DNA of 64,000 bases from Micromonospora lupini (GTDB lineage: Bacteria > Actinomycetota > Actinomycetes > Mycobacteriales > Micromonosporaceae). How positions within the stretch are numbered: the stretch's first letter is position 1; each line of letters opens with the position of its first letter. The notes under the pieces are model-generated. The model searched no databases. It was not told the DNA's origin and saw only the letters and a program-made list of their open reading frames with translations. The stretch lies in the NCBI RefSeq assembly GCF_026342015.1, contig NZ_JAPENL010000002.1, positions 2,237,001 through 2,301,000 on the forward strand, written 5' to 3'. Position numbers and translations under genes: made by a program. Of the stretch, positions 28,333-36,277 are shown in pieces.

Positions 28333-28375
28333 CCGACCCGCCGGGTCGGTCGCTGGGCGTTGCCCGGGGCAACGC
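28333..28375 (+). promoter_or_regulatory. Two adjacent hairpins in the leader of the conservon
   Basis: CCGACCC/GGGTCGG (28333-28349, 3-base loop) and GCGTTGCC/GGCAACGC (28357-28375, 3-base loop) lie back to back in the 193-bp gap, ending 29 bases before the cvnA start. They could affect expression of the four-gene conservon; nothing else is recognised in the gap. Confidence 0.4.
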
Positions 28376-28404
28376 GTTCAAGCTGTAATCGCGAGGGCGG
28401 TGAC

Positions 28405-31400
28405 GTGAGCAAACGGCCAAAGACGGCGGGCTCCTTCCTGTCGCGGCTGCGCCGGCCGGCCAGCCGGCTCCGGGACATGCCGATCTGGTCCAAGCTCGGT
28501 CTCATCATGATCGTGCCGACCATCGCCACGGTCGTGGTGGGCACCAGTGGTCTCGTCGACCACCTGGAGACGCTCAACAATGCCAACCGAGCCGGCGACC
28601 TGGCCAACCTGTCGAGCTATTCGGGTGACCTGGTCGACACGCTTCAGGACGAGCGGACCACCGCCGTGCTGCTGCTGCAGGCCACGGGGACGCAGCCGAA
28701 GGCGCAGTACCAGGAGGCCTACAACCGGGTCAATTCCCGGGTCGACCAGGCGACGAGCCCGTACCGGCAGCAGCGGGGCGACGTCGAGGACCTGCCGGGC
28801 AGCCTCGAAGGTCTGCTCGACGGCATCGACCAGAACCTGCAGGAGCTGCCGGGCGTCCGCAGTCAGGTGTTCAACGGCAAGCTCAAGCTCGCCGAGGCCA
28901 TCCAGGCGTACGAGGGTCTGATCAACGACCTGCTCGCCATCCGTGACTCGGCAACCCAGCTCGCCGGCAACAACGACCTGAGCGACCGGATGCGCGCCGC
29001 CGCCGCGGTAGCCCGCGAGAAGGAGTTCCTCGCCGTCCGCCGCGTCGTCGTGCACCGTGCGCTGGGCGTGCAGGGCGGCCAGCGTCTGACGCCGGCGCTG
29101 CGCACCGACTACATCGCCAGCGGCACCGGCCAGCAGCAGGCTCTGCAGAGCTTCAAGGCGGTCGCGAGCCCCGACGAGGCGAAGTTCCACGATCAGACGG
29201 TCGCCGGCGGTGACCGTCGTGAGGCGCAGAACTACACCGGCTGGATCGACGGCAACACCACAGGCGACATGCGCGGCGCCCCGTTCGGCCCCGACCAGTG
29301 GGACGCGGCCATGACGGCCAACGCCAAGCTGATCCGCGCGGTCGAGACGAAGCTCGACGGTGACGTGGTCGCCGAGGCCGACAACCTGCGCTCGGACGTT
29401 CAGCGCCAGGTGTTCCTGGAGACCGGCCTGCTGCTCAGCATGCTGCTGCTGTCCATCCTCTTCGCGTACCTGGTCGCCCGCTCGATGGCCCGCTCGCTGC
29501 GTGAGCTGCGCCAGGGCGCCCTGTCCGTCGCCCAGTACGGGCTGCCGCAGGCGGTGGCCCGACTCCGTGACCCGCAGGTCGTCGGGCAGCTCTCCCCGGT
29601 GCAGCTGGCCAACCAGATCGCCGAGCCGCTGCCGGTCCGCAGCAAGGACGAGTTCGGTCAGGTGACCGAGGCGTTCAACGCCGTCCACCTGGAAGCCGTC
29701 CGGACGGCCGCCGAGCAGGCCGCCCTGCGTGCCTCCGTCGCGACCATGTTCGTCAACCTGGCCCGTCGTTCGCAGATCCTGGTCGACCGCCTCATCGGGC
29801 ACCTCGACCGGCTGGAGCGCGGCGAGGAGGATCCGGACCGACTGGCCGAGCTGTTCCAGCTCGACCACCTGGCCACCCGGATGCGCCGCAACGACGAGAA
29901 CCTGCTCGTCCTCGCGGGCGCCGACTCCACCCGCGTGCAGCGCGAGCCGGCCGCGCTCATCGACGTGCTGCGCGCGGCGCAGTCCGAGGTCGAGCACTAC
30001 ACCCGGATCGAGTTCGGGGTCATCGACCGTGACATCGAGGTCGCCGCGCACGCGGTCAACGACCTGGTGCACCTCGTCGCCGAGCTGTTCGACAACGCCA
30101 CCGCCTTCTCTCCTCCGGACTCGCAGGTCATGGTGGAGGCCCGCCGGGTCGGTGACCGCGCCTCGCTCTATGTGGAGGACCGCGGCATCGGCATCAGCCG
30201 CGAGCAGCTGCACGAGCTCAACGACAAGCTCGCGACGCCGCCGCAGGTGGACGTGGCCGTCTCCCGGATGATGGGCCTGGTCGTGGTCGCCCGCCTGGCG
30301 TCCCGGCACGGCGTCCGCGTCGAGCTGCGCCCCGGCACGGACCGCGGGACCGTCGCCGACGTGACCCTGCCCACCTCGGTGCTGGTGCCCCGGGCGCTCT
30401 CCGGCCGGGTGCAGCAGCCGCCGGCCCTGCCCGCCGCAGGCCCGCAGCACGGTGGGCCCGCCCCGGTCCTCGGCGCGCTGCCCGCGCTGGGCAACGGGCC
30501 TCGCCCCGGCGAGTCCGGCAACCAGGTCACCCTGGGCGGCCGGCCGTTCGACCCGGCAACGCGCAACGGCGCCGGCACGCCCGCCAACACCGGTGCGTAT
30601 CGTTCGATGCCCGCCTGGTCGGACCTGACCGGCGCGAGCGCCACGAACGGGGTCAACGGCGGCGACGGCTTCACGCCCCGGACTGCCAACGGCCAGTCCA
30701 TCGACCCGCTGCCGCAGCGGCGGGCCGGCGACGAGCCGACGACCACCGGTCAGCAGCCGACCATCCCCCGGCAGTTGCCCAGCAGCCCGGAGGCGTACCC
30801 GTACTCCGCGCCGCCGGTCTCCGCGCAGCCCTACTCCGGTGCGCCGGTCTCGTCCTCGCCGGCATCCGGCCAGCCCTACTCGGGTCAGCCCTACTCGGGT
30901 GCGCCGTACGGCAGCCCGCCGGTGTCCGCCGTTCCCGCCTCCGGTCAGCCGTACGCGGGTCCGCCGGTGTCGGCGTCGCCGGTCTCGGCCACCCCGGCGT
31001 CCGGTCAGCCGTACTCGGCGCCGCCGGCCTCCGGCCAGTCGTTCAGCGGCTTCACGCCCCGGTCCGCCCCGCCCGCCCCGGCGCCCAACACCCCGGCGCC
31101 GCCAGCCTGGCCGCCGGTGCCCGGCGGCGAGCGGGACACGCAGACTCCGCCGGTTCCCGAGCGGCTCGCCGCCGCCCTGGACATGACGACGGAGCTGCCC
31201 CGGATACCGCGCCCCGGCGACCAGCCGAGCACCGCGGCCCAGCCGCCGGCTCGGGCGGCCCAGGCCCCGCAGGCTCCGGCCCCGCAGGCTCCGGCCCCGC
31301 AGGCTCCGGCCCCGCAGGCCCAGGCTCGGCAGGCCCAGGCTCGGCAGGCCCAGGCTCGGCAGGCCCAGGCGTCGCCGCCGCAGACCCGCCCGACACCGCA

Positions 31401-32091
31401 GCAGCCGCAGGCCCAGAACCGCCAGCGGTACGCGGACGAGACCATGGAGCTGCCGATCTTCCGGGAGCTCGAGTCCGCCTGGTTCCGTACCCGCCGTCCG
31501 GGATCGGAAGAGGCCGCGGCAGCCGACAAGCCGGCGGCGAACGGCGGTGGCGGTGACGCGACCCAGCAGTTCGCGACGGTCGAGGCCACCGGTCGGGCAG
31601 TCCACAAGACATCACCCGGGACGACAGGTAACACACCGATGGCAGACACTCCGACGGCCGGAGGAGCGCCGCGGGACAACGGGTCGACAGCGAACGGGGG
31701 CACACGCCCCGGCCTCGCCGAGAGCCTTCCGAACCGCCGGCCCCAATCGCCGACCAACGGCTGGCAGACCGCCGCCGACGACGGCTGGCGTGCCGCCTCG
31801 GCAGCGGCCACCGCGGTGCCGGTGAACGAGACCACCACGACCGGTCTGCCGAAGCGCAAGCCGATGGCGCAGCTGGTGCCGGGCGCGGTGGAGAAGCCCA
31901 CCACCTCGGTCCAGCGACGTTCCCCGGAGGCGGTCCGTGGCCTGCTCTCCGCCTACCACCGGGGCGTGCAGCGAGGGCGTAGCACCTCGGACAACCCGAC
32001 CAGCCCGGAGGCGACTCCGGGAGGGCAGCAATCCTCGCAGTCTGGCTCAGGCCCAGCGGCCGGGAGCGGGCAGAAGGAGCAAGAAGGATGA
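28405..32091 (+). CDS. cvnA: CvnA-type sensor histidine kinase with NIT and HAMP domains
   Basis: A 1228-residue membrane sensor starting at GTG 28405. Membrane span one is at about residues 31-50, an extracellular NIT (nitrate/sulphonate-sensing-like) domain follows to about 335, with the DERTTAVLLLQATG motif, then span two (about 340-358), a HAMP linker, and a GHKL ATPase domain (ELFDNATAFSPP near 555, VEDRGIGIS near 590). No conventional phospho-acceptor His box is obvious. The last about 550 residues are disordered and Pro/Gln/Ser-rich with tandem repeats, ending in a conserved tail: ELESAWF, GWQTAADDGWRAA, GLPKRKPMAQLVPGA, YHRGVQRGR. In conservons this kinase is membrane sensor for CvnB/C/D. 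The stop overlaps cvnB (ATGA). Confidence 0.92.
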   Translation: MSKRPKTAGSFLSRLRRPASRLRDMPIWSKLGLIMIVPTIATVVVGTSGLVDHLETLNNANRAGDLANLSSYSGDLVDTLQDERTTAVLLLQATGTQPKAQYQEAYNRVNSRVDQATSPYRQQRGDVEDLPGSLEGLLDGIDQNLQELPGVRSQVFNGKLKLAEAIQAYEGLINDLLAIRDSATQLAGNNDLSDRMRAAAAVAREKEFLAVRRVVVHRALGVQGGQRLTPALRTDYIASGTGQQQALQSFKAVASPDEAKFHDQTVAGGDRREAQNYTGWIDGNTTGDMRGAPFGPDQWDAAMTANAKLIRAVETKLDGDVVAEADNLRSDVQRQVFLETGLLLSMLLLSILFAYLVARSMARSLRELRQGALSVAQYGLPQAVARLRDPQVVGQLSPVQLANQIAEPLPVRSKDEFGQVTEAFNAVHLEAVRTAAEQAALRASVATMFVNLARRSQILVDRLIGHLDRLERGEEDPDRLAELFQLDHLATRMRRNDENLLVLAGADSTRVQREPAALIDVLRAAQSEVEHYTRIEFGVIDRDIEVAAHAVNDLVHLVAELFDNATAFSPPDSQVMVEARRVGDRASLYVEDRGIGISREQLHELNDKLATPPQVDVAVSRMMGLVVVARLASRHGVRVELRPGTDRGTVADVTLPTSVLVPRALSGRVQQPPALPAAGPQHGGPAPVLGALPALGNGPRPGESGNQVTLGGRPFDPATRNGAGTPANTGAYRSMPAWSDLTGASATNGVNGGDGFTPRTANGQSIDPLPQRRAGDEPTTTGQQPTIPRQLPSSPEAYPYSAPPVSAQPYSGAPVSSSPASGQPYSGQPYSGAPYGSPPVSAVPASGQPYAGPPVSASPVSATPASGQPYSAPPASGQSFSGFTPRSAPPAPAPNTPAPPAWPPVPGGERDTQTPPVPERLAAALDMTTELPRIPRPGDQPSTAAQPPARAAQAPQAPAPQAPAPQAPAPQAQARQAQARQAQARQAQASPPQTRPTPQQPQAQNRQRYADETMELPIFRELESAWFRTRRPGSEEAAAADKPAANGGGGDATQQFATVEATGRAVHKTSPGTTGNTPMADTPTAGGAPRDNGSTANGGTRPGLAESLPNRRPQSPTNGWQTAADDGWRAASAAATAVPVNETTTTGLPKRKPMAQLVPGAVEKPTTSVQRRSPEAVRGLLSAYHRGVQRGRSTSDNPTSPEATPGGQQSSQSGSGPAAGSGQKEQEG
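30790..31050 (+). repeat. Degenerate coding repeat, SGQPYSG/PPVSA type
   Basis: Within the cvnA tail, imperfect repeats of about 15-30 bp encode alternating units such as ASGQPYSG, GAPYGSPPVSA and ASGQPYSAPPASGQ. Such low-complexity Pro/Ser/Tyr stretches are expected to be disordered linkers. Confidence 0.8.
31261..31371 (+). repeat. Tandem 15-bp coding repeats in cvnA
   Basis: Two successive 15-bp arrays: three near-identical copies of GCTCCGGCCCCGCAG, then three of GCTCGGCAGGCCCAG, encoding (APAPQ)n and (ARQAQ)n. Near-identity at the DNA level suggests recent slippage expansion and possible copy-number variation between strains. Confidence 0.85.
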
Positions 32092-32492
32092 CAACTACGC
32101 AGGATCTTGGTTGGCTGCTTGCCAACTTCGCCGACCGGGTGCCCGGTGTCGCACATGCGGTCGCCGTCTCGGCGGACGGCCTGCTTCTCGCGTCGTCACG
32201 GGATCTGCCGCGGGATCGGGCCGACCAGCTCGCCGCGATCGCGTCCGGTCTGGTCAGCCTGACCCAGGGGGCGGCCCGCTGCTTCGAGGGAGGCGCGGTG
32301 CTCCAGACCGTCGTGGAGATGGACAATGGCTTCCTGTTCCTGATGTCCATCTCGGATGGTTCGTCCTTCGCCGTGCTGGCGGCCCGCAGCTCCGACGTCG
32401 GGCAGGTCGGTTACGAGATGGCGCTCCTGGTCGACCGGGTGGGCGACGCCCTGACCCCGCAGCCGCGTGCGGCCGCGGGCATGCTGGGCTGA
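32088..32492 (+). CDS. cvnB: CvnB roadblock/LC7-domain protein
   Basis: A 134-residue roadblock/LC7 protein, the second member of a conservon. The fold signature is LLANFADRVPGVAHAVAVSADGLLLA, then GLVSLTQGAARCFEGG. Family members bind and regulate small GTPases, probably CvnD here. ATG 32088 overlaps the cvnA stop by 4 bases. Length and sequence are typical. Confidence 0.95.
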   Translation: MTTTQDLGWLLANFADRVPGVAHAVAVSADGLLLASSRDLPRDRADQLAAIASGLVSLTQGAARCFEGGAVLQTVVEMDNGFLFLMSISDGSSFAVLAARSSDVGQVGYEMALLVDRVGDALTPQPRAAAGMLG

Positions 32493-32590
32493 CGTCCCGC
32501 CGATCGTGCGGTCGGCGCAACTGAAACGACAAGAACGACGAGTTCCACCGGTGGGAGCCGGTACGGGGTGCGAAGGAGGTGAGCGGCGAC

Positions 32591-32968
32591 ATGGCCGATC
32601 GTGACGAACCGACCGGAGCGTTGGTCCGTCCATACGCCGTGACCCGTGGTCGAACCCGTCCCCGGCTCGACATCGCGCTGGAGGCGCTCGTCGAGACGAC
32701 GGTGCGCGGCCGGGCCACTGCCAATGGCAACGGTGGCCAGGGCCGCGAACACCAGTACATCGCCGCGCTGTGTGACGGACGCGTGCAATCGCTCGCCGAG
32801 ATCGCGGCGCGGATGCAGCTCCCGCTCGGTGTGGCCCGGGTGCTCATCGCCGACATGGCGACGGACGGCCTGGTCGCGGTCCACGAGCCGACCATCCTGG
32901 ACGACTCCGACGACGCGGTGGGCACTGAACTGCTGGAGAGGGTGCTGAGTGGACTTCGCAGGCTCTGA
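32591..32968 (+). CDS. cvnC: CvnC DUF742 protein
   Basis: A 125-residue DUF742 protein, third member of the conservon. ATG 32591 follows AAGGAGG by 11 bases; GTG 32579 overlaps that sequence and is less likely. The core LVRPYAVTRGRTRP is typical of the family, and the C-terminal half (QSLAEIAARMQLPLGVARVLIADMATDGLV) is a winged-helix-like fold. In characterised conservons it forms a membrane-associated complex with CvnA, B and D. It overlaps cvnD by 20 bases. Confidence 0.93.
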   Translation: MADRDEPTGALVRPYAVTRGRTRPRLDIALEALVETTVRGRATANGNGGQGREHQYIAALCDGRVQSLAEIAARMQLPLGVARVLIADMATDGLVAVHEPTILDDSDDAVGTELLERVLSGLRRL

Positions 32969-33563
32969 CATGTCGCACCGCCCACCGAACCCGAGTGGGC
33001 GCGTGACGTCGGCGAAGATCGTTATCGCCGGTGGATTCGGCGTCGGTAAGACGACGCTGGTCGGCTCGGTCTCGGAGATCACGCCGCTGACCACCGAGGC
33101 CATCATGACCTCCGCTGGCGTGGGCGTCGACGACACCCGGCAGGTGCCGGGCAAGACGACGACCACGGTGGCCATGGACTTCGGCCGGATCTCGATCGAC
33201 CGTGACCTGATCCTGTACCTGTTCGGTACGCCGGGTCAGACCCGATTCTGGTTCATGTGGGACGAACTGGTGCGGGGCGCCATCGGCGCGGTCGTGCTGG
33301 TGGACACCCGCCGGCTGGCCGACTGCTTCGCGGCGATCGACTTCTTCGAGCACCGGCGGCTGCCGTACCTGGTGGCCATCAACTGCTTCGACGGGATGCA
33401 GTACCACGACCCGCAGGACGTCCGGGACGCCTTGGCGATCTCGAGCGACGTGCCGGTGGTGGCCTGCGACGCCCGTAACCGGGAGTCGACGAAGCACGTG
33501 CTGATCTCGCTTGTCGAGTACGTGCTCACCATGCGCCGTACGCGCGCCGTCGCACCGGCCTGA
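32949..33563 (+). CDS. cvnD: CvnD small GTP-binding protein
   Basis: A 204-residue Ras-like GTPase closing the conservon. G1 is GGFGVGKTT near residue 28, G3 is LFGTPGQTRF near residue 89, and NCFDGMQ replaces the usual NKxD at G4, as in the MglA-like conservon GTPases. GTG 32949 lies inside the end of cvnC, implying coupled translation. The heterocomplex resembles a bacterial G-protein-coupled sensor system. Downstream are two long stem-loops before the convergent 796-residue protein gene. Confidence 0.95.
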   Translation: MDFAGSDMSHRPPNPSGRVTSAKIVIAGGFGVGKTTLVGSVSEITPLTTEAIMTSAGVGVDDTRQVPGKTTTTVAMDFGRISIDRDLILYLFGTPGQTRFWFMWDELVRGAIGAVVLVDTRRLADCFAAIDFFEHRRLPYLVAINCFDGMQYHDPQDVRDALAISSDVPVVACDARNRESTKHVLISLVEYVLTMRRTRAVAPA

Positions 33564-33635
33564 CCGGGACGCGCTCGCGCCCGGTGGTGGCCCTGGCCGC
33601 CACCGGGCGCTGACTGCTGCCCGCCGCACCGATTC

Positions 33636-33689
33636 AGAGATCTTGGCAGGTCTCCGCCCCTGCGGGGGCATCTTCCTGCCAAGATCTCT
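33636..33689. repeat. Long intergenic palindrome, AGAGATCTTGGCAGG type
   Basis: AGAGATCTTGGCAGG (33636-33650) and CCTGCCAAGATCTCT (33675-33689) are perfect 15-bp inverted repeats around 24 bases that contain a further CCCC/GGGG hairpin. Its shape is that of a REP-like extragenic palindrome rather than a simple terminator. Confidence 0.75.
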
Positions 33690-33763
33690 TGCGTGTGCGC
33701 CCCCGTGGGTCGACCGCCGTACCCGCGCGTGTGTCGGGCCGGCCTGGTTGGCCCCTGAACGCA

Positions 33764-33800
33764 CTTCCGCCCCCAGCCGGTGTTCGGCTGAGGGCGGAAG
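33764..33800. terminator. Bidirectional stem-loop between cvnD and the convergent gene
   Basis: Bases 33764-33779 and 33785-33800 pair at 15 of 16 positions (CTTCCGCCC...GGGCGGAAG) around a 5-base loop. It lies 24 bases beyond the stop of the minus-strand gene and 200 bases after cvnD, fitting a bidirectional terminator. Confidence 0.75.
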
Positions 33801-33823
33801 GAACGCGTACGTGAGAGGGGCGC

Positions 33824-36214
33824 TCAGGACTGGTAGCCGGCGGAGCGGTACTCGTACTCCCGGTCGTCGTCGCGGTCCCCGTGGTCGCGGCTGAAGTCCC
33901 AGCCACCGGCGGCCTCCCGGCCCGGCCTGCCACCCACCGCGAACCCGCCGATCTCCTGCCCGCGACGCCAGCCGCGGAAGTAGCCAGTGGTGTTCTCCGC
34001 GAGGCTCGCCGCGTCGCGCACTATGCGCAGCGGGCGCTCCTCGCGCAGCGGGGAACCCGGGACCAGGTTGGCCTGTGGGACGCGCTTCGGCAGCCCGGCG
34101 TTGGTCTCGGCGCCCACCGCGGGACGGGCTGCCTGCTCGGCGGCCTGCCACCCGGTGTCGGCGGTGGTCGACCAGTCCAGGTCGGACTCTTCCTCGGTGT
34201 GCCCGACGAACCACGCCGACTTGGCCTGCGCGAAGATCAGCAGGTCACCGTCGCCCTCGTCGGCCACCGGCGGCGGCCGGTGCTCCATCGGCGGCGGTCG
34301 GTGCTCCATCGGGGGCGGCGGCCGGTGCTCGGGGGCCCGCTCGACGCGGGGCGCCTGGCGGTTGTTGCGGGCGGCCTGCTCCCGGTCGACGAGCCGCAGC
34401 GGAGGCGTCTCCAGGCGGGGGTCACCGGGGGGCGGGTTGAGCCCCTCCCGCAGTGCCCGGTCCGCAAGCGGCGGCGGCTCGACAAGCCGCAGCATGGGCG
34501 GCTCCTGGGGCAGGTCGTCGGCCAGCCAGGGCGGCGTGACTCGTCCGTCGGCCCGGCCCGGGTCGGTCGGGGCGTCGATGCGGCCGCCGCCGTACGGGTA
34601 GGCGACCGGGTTGTTCGGCGAGCTGTCGGCCGGGTCCTCCGGGTTGTTGACCAGGGGCCAGTTCGCCCGGGAACCCGGGGGCGCCGACTCCTGACCAGGC
34701 CGGGGAGCGGGCACCGGAATGCTGAGGTCGGTGGCGCTGAACCCGCCGGTGGGCGGCTCCTCGACCGGCCGCTGCGCGTGACTCTGCCGCTCGCCGTTGG
34801 TCTTCGGGCGGGGCGGAATGACCGTACGCTGCCGCTCTGCCCGCGCGTGGTTGATGGCGGCGGTGGTGAGCGTCGGCCGGAACGGCTCGCCCGCCTCGGC
34901 GGGCGGCACCACGCCGCGCTGGGCCGGCGCGATGGGGGTGATCCCCGGCGGCGGGGGCGGCGGTGACGAGACCGGCCTGTTGGTCGGGCCGTCGATCCGG
35001 CTCGGAATGGGCTCGGCGCGCCCGGGAGGCGCGGACACCGGCGGGCCGGCGACAGCGGCCGGTGCGATCGGCGCGGGGGCGACGGGTGGCGGGGTGACCG
35101 GGGCGGGGGCGACAGGCGGCGGCCCGAGCGGGCGTGGCGACGCCAGCGGAGGGCTGCCCGGCGCCGGCTCGGGTCGGCTGCGTCGGCCGGTGACGGGTGT
35201 CGGCTCGGCGGTGACCGGGGTCGGTCGGACGGAGCGCAGACCGGCGCTGGTGCCGGCGAGGCCGGTCAGCTCGCCGACCGACTCGCCACGACGGGCGGCG
35301 GCCCGGCGACCGGGGGCCGGAGCGGGCGTGCTGACCCGGGCGCTGAGCGCGCTGACCAGGGCCTCGCAGCCGGCGTCGCAGGCCCGGACGGAGGCGACGG
35401 CCTGCCGGACGGTCTCGGCCACGGCGGAGGTGAGCGCCCGGTTGACGGCGGCGCGGCGCGGCGTCTCCGAGATGGCCACCCGCAGCGCGGTGACCGCCTC
35501 GTTGATCTCTTCGGCGTCGGCGACCCCGTCCGCCGCGAGATGCGCGGCGATGGCGTCCGCGGCGACGGACACCTCGCGGCCCCGGGCGATGGTGCCGCCG
35601 AGCATGCCCGGCTCGGGCAGCGCGTCCAGCACGGCAAGCGACACCGGCTCGGCCGGATCCGGATATGCGCGTAGCGCCGCCGGGTAGAGCTCCCGCAGCA
35701 CCTCGCGCAGCGCCACGGCAGCGGAGTGTCGGCCGCTGGCCAGGGCTGCGTGCGCGGAGAGCACCTGCTTGTAGCCGGCGAGGTCCCGGGGAGCCGGCAG
35801 CGTGACGGCGGAGAGCGCACCGGCCTGCAACGCGCGGGCCAGACCGACGGCCCGACGCTCGGCCGGGGGTGACTGCATCTCCTCCAGCGAGTCGTCGTCG
35901 GCGAACCGTTCGGCGAAGTCGTCCACCGAGTCGTCGTCGGCGATCGCCAGGGGCCGACCCGCCGCGCTCAACAGCGAGGTGACCGTGTGGTCGTCGCTGT
36001 CGGCGGCGATGGCCGCACCGCTCGGCCCGCCCGACCGCTCCACGAGCAGCGCGACGAGCTGGGCGTAGCCAGCGGCGTCGTCGCCGATCTCGCAGACATG
36101 CAGCAGACGGCCTGCGTCGTCGACCACAGCGGACGTCAGCGTCGAACCGGCCGAGGCCGGTCGGTCAGCCGGATCCGCCGAGGCCAGACCGCAGTAAACG
36201 CGCACGAGCGCCAC
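33824..36214 (-). CDS. Transposase-like (IS110-type) protein with a conservon kinase-type C-terminal tail
   Basis: A 796-residue protein from GTG 36214 (GGAGGAGG 8 bases upstream). Residues 1-280 resemble the N-terminal half of IS110/DEDD transposases: a strand-rich start (STLTSAVVDDAGRLL), the LSAHAALASGRHSAAVALRE helix and LRELYPAALRAYPDP, which parallels the IS110 LLExFPALE region. The expected first acidic residue after the opening strand is not evident (VYCGLASAD), so activity is doubtful. Residues 290-650 are Pro-rich. Residues 655-796 match the CvnA tail encoded next door: SAWF, TADTGWQAAEQAA, NAGLPKRVPQANLVPGS, YFRGWRRGQ. No terminal repeats or second IS domain flank it. I infer a domesticated protein tied to conservon signalling. 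Confidence 0.7.
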   Translation of the reverse strand: MALVRVYCGLASADPADRPASAGSTLTSAVVDDAGRLLHVCEIGDDAAGYAQLVALLVERSGGPSGAAIAADSDDHTVTSLLSAAGRPLAIADDDSVDDFAERFADDDSLEEMQSPPAERRAVGLARALQAGALSAVTLPAPRDLAGYKQVLSAHAALASGRHSAAVALREVLRELYPAALRAYPDPAEPVSLAVLDALPEPGMLGGTIARGREVSVAADAIAAHLAADGVADAEEINEAVTALRVAISETPRRAAVNRALTSAVAETVRQAVASVRACDAGCEALVSALSARVSTPAPAPGRRAAARRGESVGELTGLAGTSAGLRSVRPTPVTAEPTPVTGRRSRPEPAPGSPPLASPRPLGPPPVAPAPVTPPPVAPAPIAPAAVAGPPVSAPPGRAEPIPSRIDGPTNRPVSSPPPPPPGITPIAPAQRGVVPPAEAGEPFRPTLTTAAINHARAERQRTVIPPRPKTNGERQSHAQRPVEEPPTGGFSATDLSIPVPAPRPGQESAPPGSRANWPLVNNPEDPADSSPNNPVAYPYGGGRIDAPTDPGRADGRVTPPWLADDLPQEPPMLRLVEPPPLADRALREGLNPPPGDPRLETPPLRLVDREQAARNNRQAPRVERAPEHRPPPPMEHRPPPMEHRPPPVADEGDGDLLIFAQAKSAWFVGHTEEESDLDWSTTADTGWQAAEQAARPAVGAETNAGLPKRVPQANLVPGSPLREERPLRIVRDAASLAENTTGYFRGWRRGQEIGGFAVGGRPGREAAGGWDFSRDHGDRDDDREYEYRSAGYQS

Positions 36215-36277
36215 GGCGTCGTCCTCCTCCCGGGACAGGTCTTCCTACTGCCAGCAACTGATGCTCCCCGGTACGGG

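Noticed and set aside
31261..31371. A CRISPR array
   Set aside because: The repeats are contiguous 15-bp coding units without spacers, inside the cvnA frame.
28378..31605. A 1075-codon open frame antisense to cvnA
   Set aside because: Composition is repetitive Arg/Gly/Leu and it mirrors the cvnA repeats; the sense gene is unmistakable.
33824..36214. A complete IS110 insertion sequence
   Set aside because: No terminal repeats, no C-terminal IS110 domain, a Pro-rich middle and a signalling-type tail are present, so it is not an intact element.
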